The position numbers and the translations under genes were made by a program. Positions 63,354 to 64,000 of a stretch of 64,000 nt of DNA are shown in pieces. The notes under the pieces are model-generated. The model was not told where the DNA came from. It saw nothing but the letters and a program-made list of their open reading frames with translations, and ran no database searches. Source of the stretch: an uncultured Caulobacterales bacterium (lineage in GTDB: Bacteria; Pseudomonadota; Alphaproteobacteria; Caulobacterales; Caulobacteraceae); assembly GCA_903862425.1 (NCBI GenBank), contig CAIOYC010000033.1, positions 1 to 64,000 of the forward strand, written 5' to 3'. Numbering within the stretch: position 1 is the first letter of the stretch; the number at the start of each line of letters is the position of its first letter.

Positions 63354-64000
63354 ATGACCCTGGCGATGCGCGCGGCGCACCCCCTTCCACCGGCGTCCTG
63401 GCCCGGCGCGGTGGACGACCTGATCGCCACCGGCGCCCACGTCTTCCCGACCCTGCTCGACAACCAGGCCGCCGCCGACCTGCTGGCCCGGATCAAGGCC
63501 CAGCGCGCCTTCGACCACAGCCTCTTCCTCACCGAGGCCGAGTTCGACGCCGACCCGCAGTACAGAGGGGTGAACCCCCGCCCGGGCCGCAATCTGCTGG
63601 AGGCGTTCGACGCCGATCTGGCCTTCGTCGAGCGCGCGCCCCAGATCACCCAGGCCCTCACCGAGGTGCTGGGCGAGGGCTACCAGATCATGGACCGCAA
63701 GGTGGTCTGCGGCGTGCCCGCCCGCGCCGTGCCCAGCTGGCTGAAGGCCCGGATCGAGGGCGCGCCGGTCAACAATCTCGGCGCCTATGTGAAGCCCGAA
63801 TACCGGGACGTGACCTATTTCTACGGCATCGACTTCCACCAGGACATCATCGACTACAAGGACCGCGACGCGGACTTCCTCACCCTCTACATCTACTTGC
63901 ACCCGGTGACGGCGGCAGATGCGCCGCTGTTCCTGCTGGAGGGCAGCCATGCCCTGGGCGCCACCACCTTCCCTCACGCCCTCGAGCGCACGACGCCCAC
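63354..64000 (+). CDS. Phytanoyl-CoA dioxygenase-like protein (partial)
   Basis: The reading frame from ATG 63354 stays open to the window end, giving 215 residues without a stop. The HxD iron motif appears in GIDFHQDIIDY near residue 163, followed by DFLTLYIYLHPVTAADAPLFLLEGSHALGA, the usual PhyH/2-oxoglutarate oxygenase order. The distal His should lie beyond the window. A GGAG site is ten bases before the ATG. Hydroxylase role and substrate are inferred from the family only. Confidence 0.7.
   Translation, partial: MTLAMRAAHPLPPASWPGAVDDLIATGAHVFPTLLDNQAAADLLARIKAQRAFDHSLFLTEAEFDADPQYRGVNPRPGRNLLEAFDADLAFVERAPQITQALTEVLGEGYQIMDRKVVCGVPARAVPSWLKARIEGAPVNNLGAYVKPEYRDVTYFYGIDFHQDIIDYKDRDADFLTLYIYLHPVTAADAPLFLLEGSHALGATTFPHALERTTP

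Overview
The window looks like chromosomal DNA of a high-GC alphaproteobacterium, most likely a member of the Caulobacteraceae (Caulobacter or Phenylobacterium type). The reasons are very high GC with strong third-position GC, the ileS-lspA-BamF-like lipoprotein order, a UrcA-family protein, EcfG/SigT-like promoter motifs, and the dispersed palindromic repeats typical of this group. There is no rRNA, tRNA, CRISPR array, insertion sequence or recognisable prophage. About sixty protein genes are packed tightly, many joined by 4-base stop/start overlaps. The assignment rests on sequence character and remembered family knowledge; no database search was possible.

Layout. Positions 1-3123: repeats, a cytochrome P460-like protein, an HtrA-type protease without a signal peptide and an unknown membrane protein. 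3385-9789: ileS, lspA, a BamF-like lipoprotein, then an epoxide-hydrolase-like enzyme whose ribosome binding site lies inside a terminator hairpin, and a prolyl aminopeptidase. 9794-12236: UrcA and a tandem pair of retropepsin-like proteins, one lacking its catalytic Asp. 12364-16028: sugar-phosphate genes (arabinose-5-phosphate isomerase, phosphomannomutase, galU) for LPS/polysaccharide precursors. 16135-21303: hemerythrin-domain protein, a PadR-controlled envelope operon facing an outer-membrane barrel gene, and small membrane proteins.

21867-30814: the translation block pheT-X-pheS, rplT, rpmI and infC on the minus strand, with an unknown gene inside pheST and an MFS transporter plus an S9 peptidase between rpmI and infC. 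30915-33088: two glycosyltransferases. 33114-39286: AraC, MFS, TetR, amidase and an N,N-dimethylformamidase-like gene in one direction, a candidate amide-catabolism cluster. 39324-46521: a YcaQ-like glycosylase, a divergent PEP carboxylase, and stress-type genes (SDR, DUF1440) with EcfG-like promoters. 46582-54895: lipoprotein, rsmD, TMEM175-like channel, CPBP protease, RluB-type pseudouridine synthase, tadA, DUF3828-like protein and a two-domain M16 peptidase.

54896-56505 is a lower-GC patch with two unknown envelope genes and a possible small RNA. 56506-64000: acetyltransferase, acyl-CoA dehydrogenase, a small regulatory cluster (LuxR-type HTH, unknown small proteins, divergent XRE repressor with a palindromic operator), a two-component system, and a dioxygenase-like gene cut by the window end.

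The most unusual items are the hairpin at 7719-7748, the PadR/YncE/DUF347 cluster at 16779-20271, the degenerate protease pair at 10300-12236, gene X inside pheST, the atypical PEP carboxylase, the overlapping frames at 59529-60413 and the structured intergenic element at 56152-56393.
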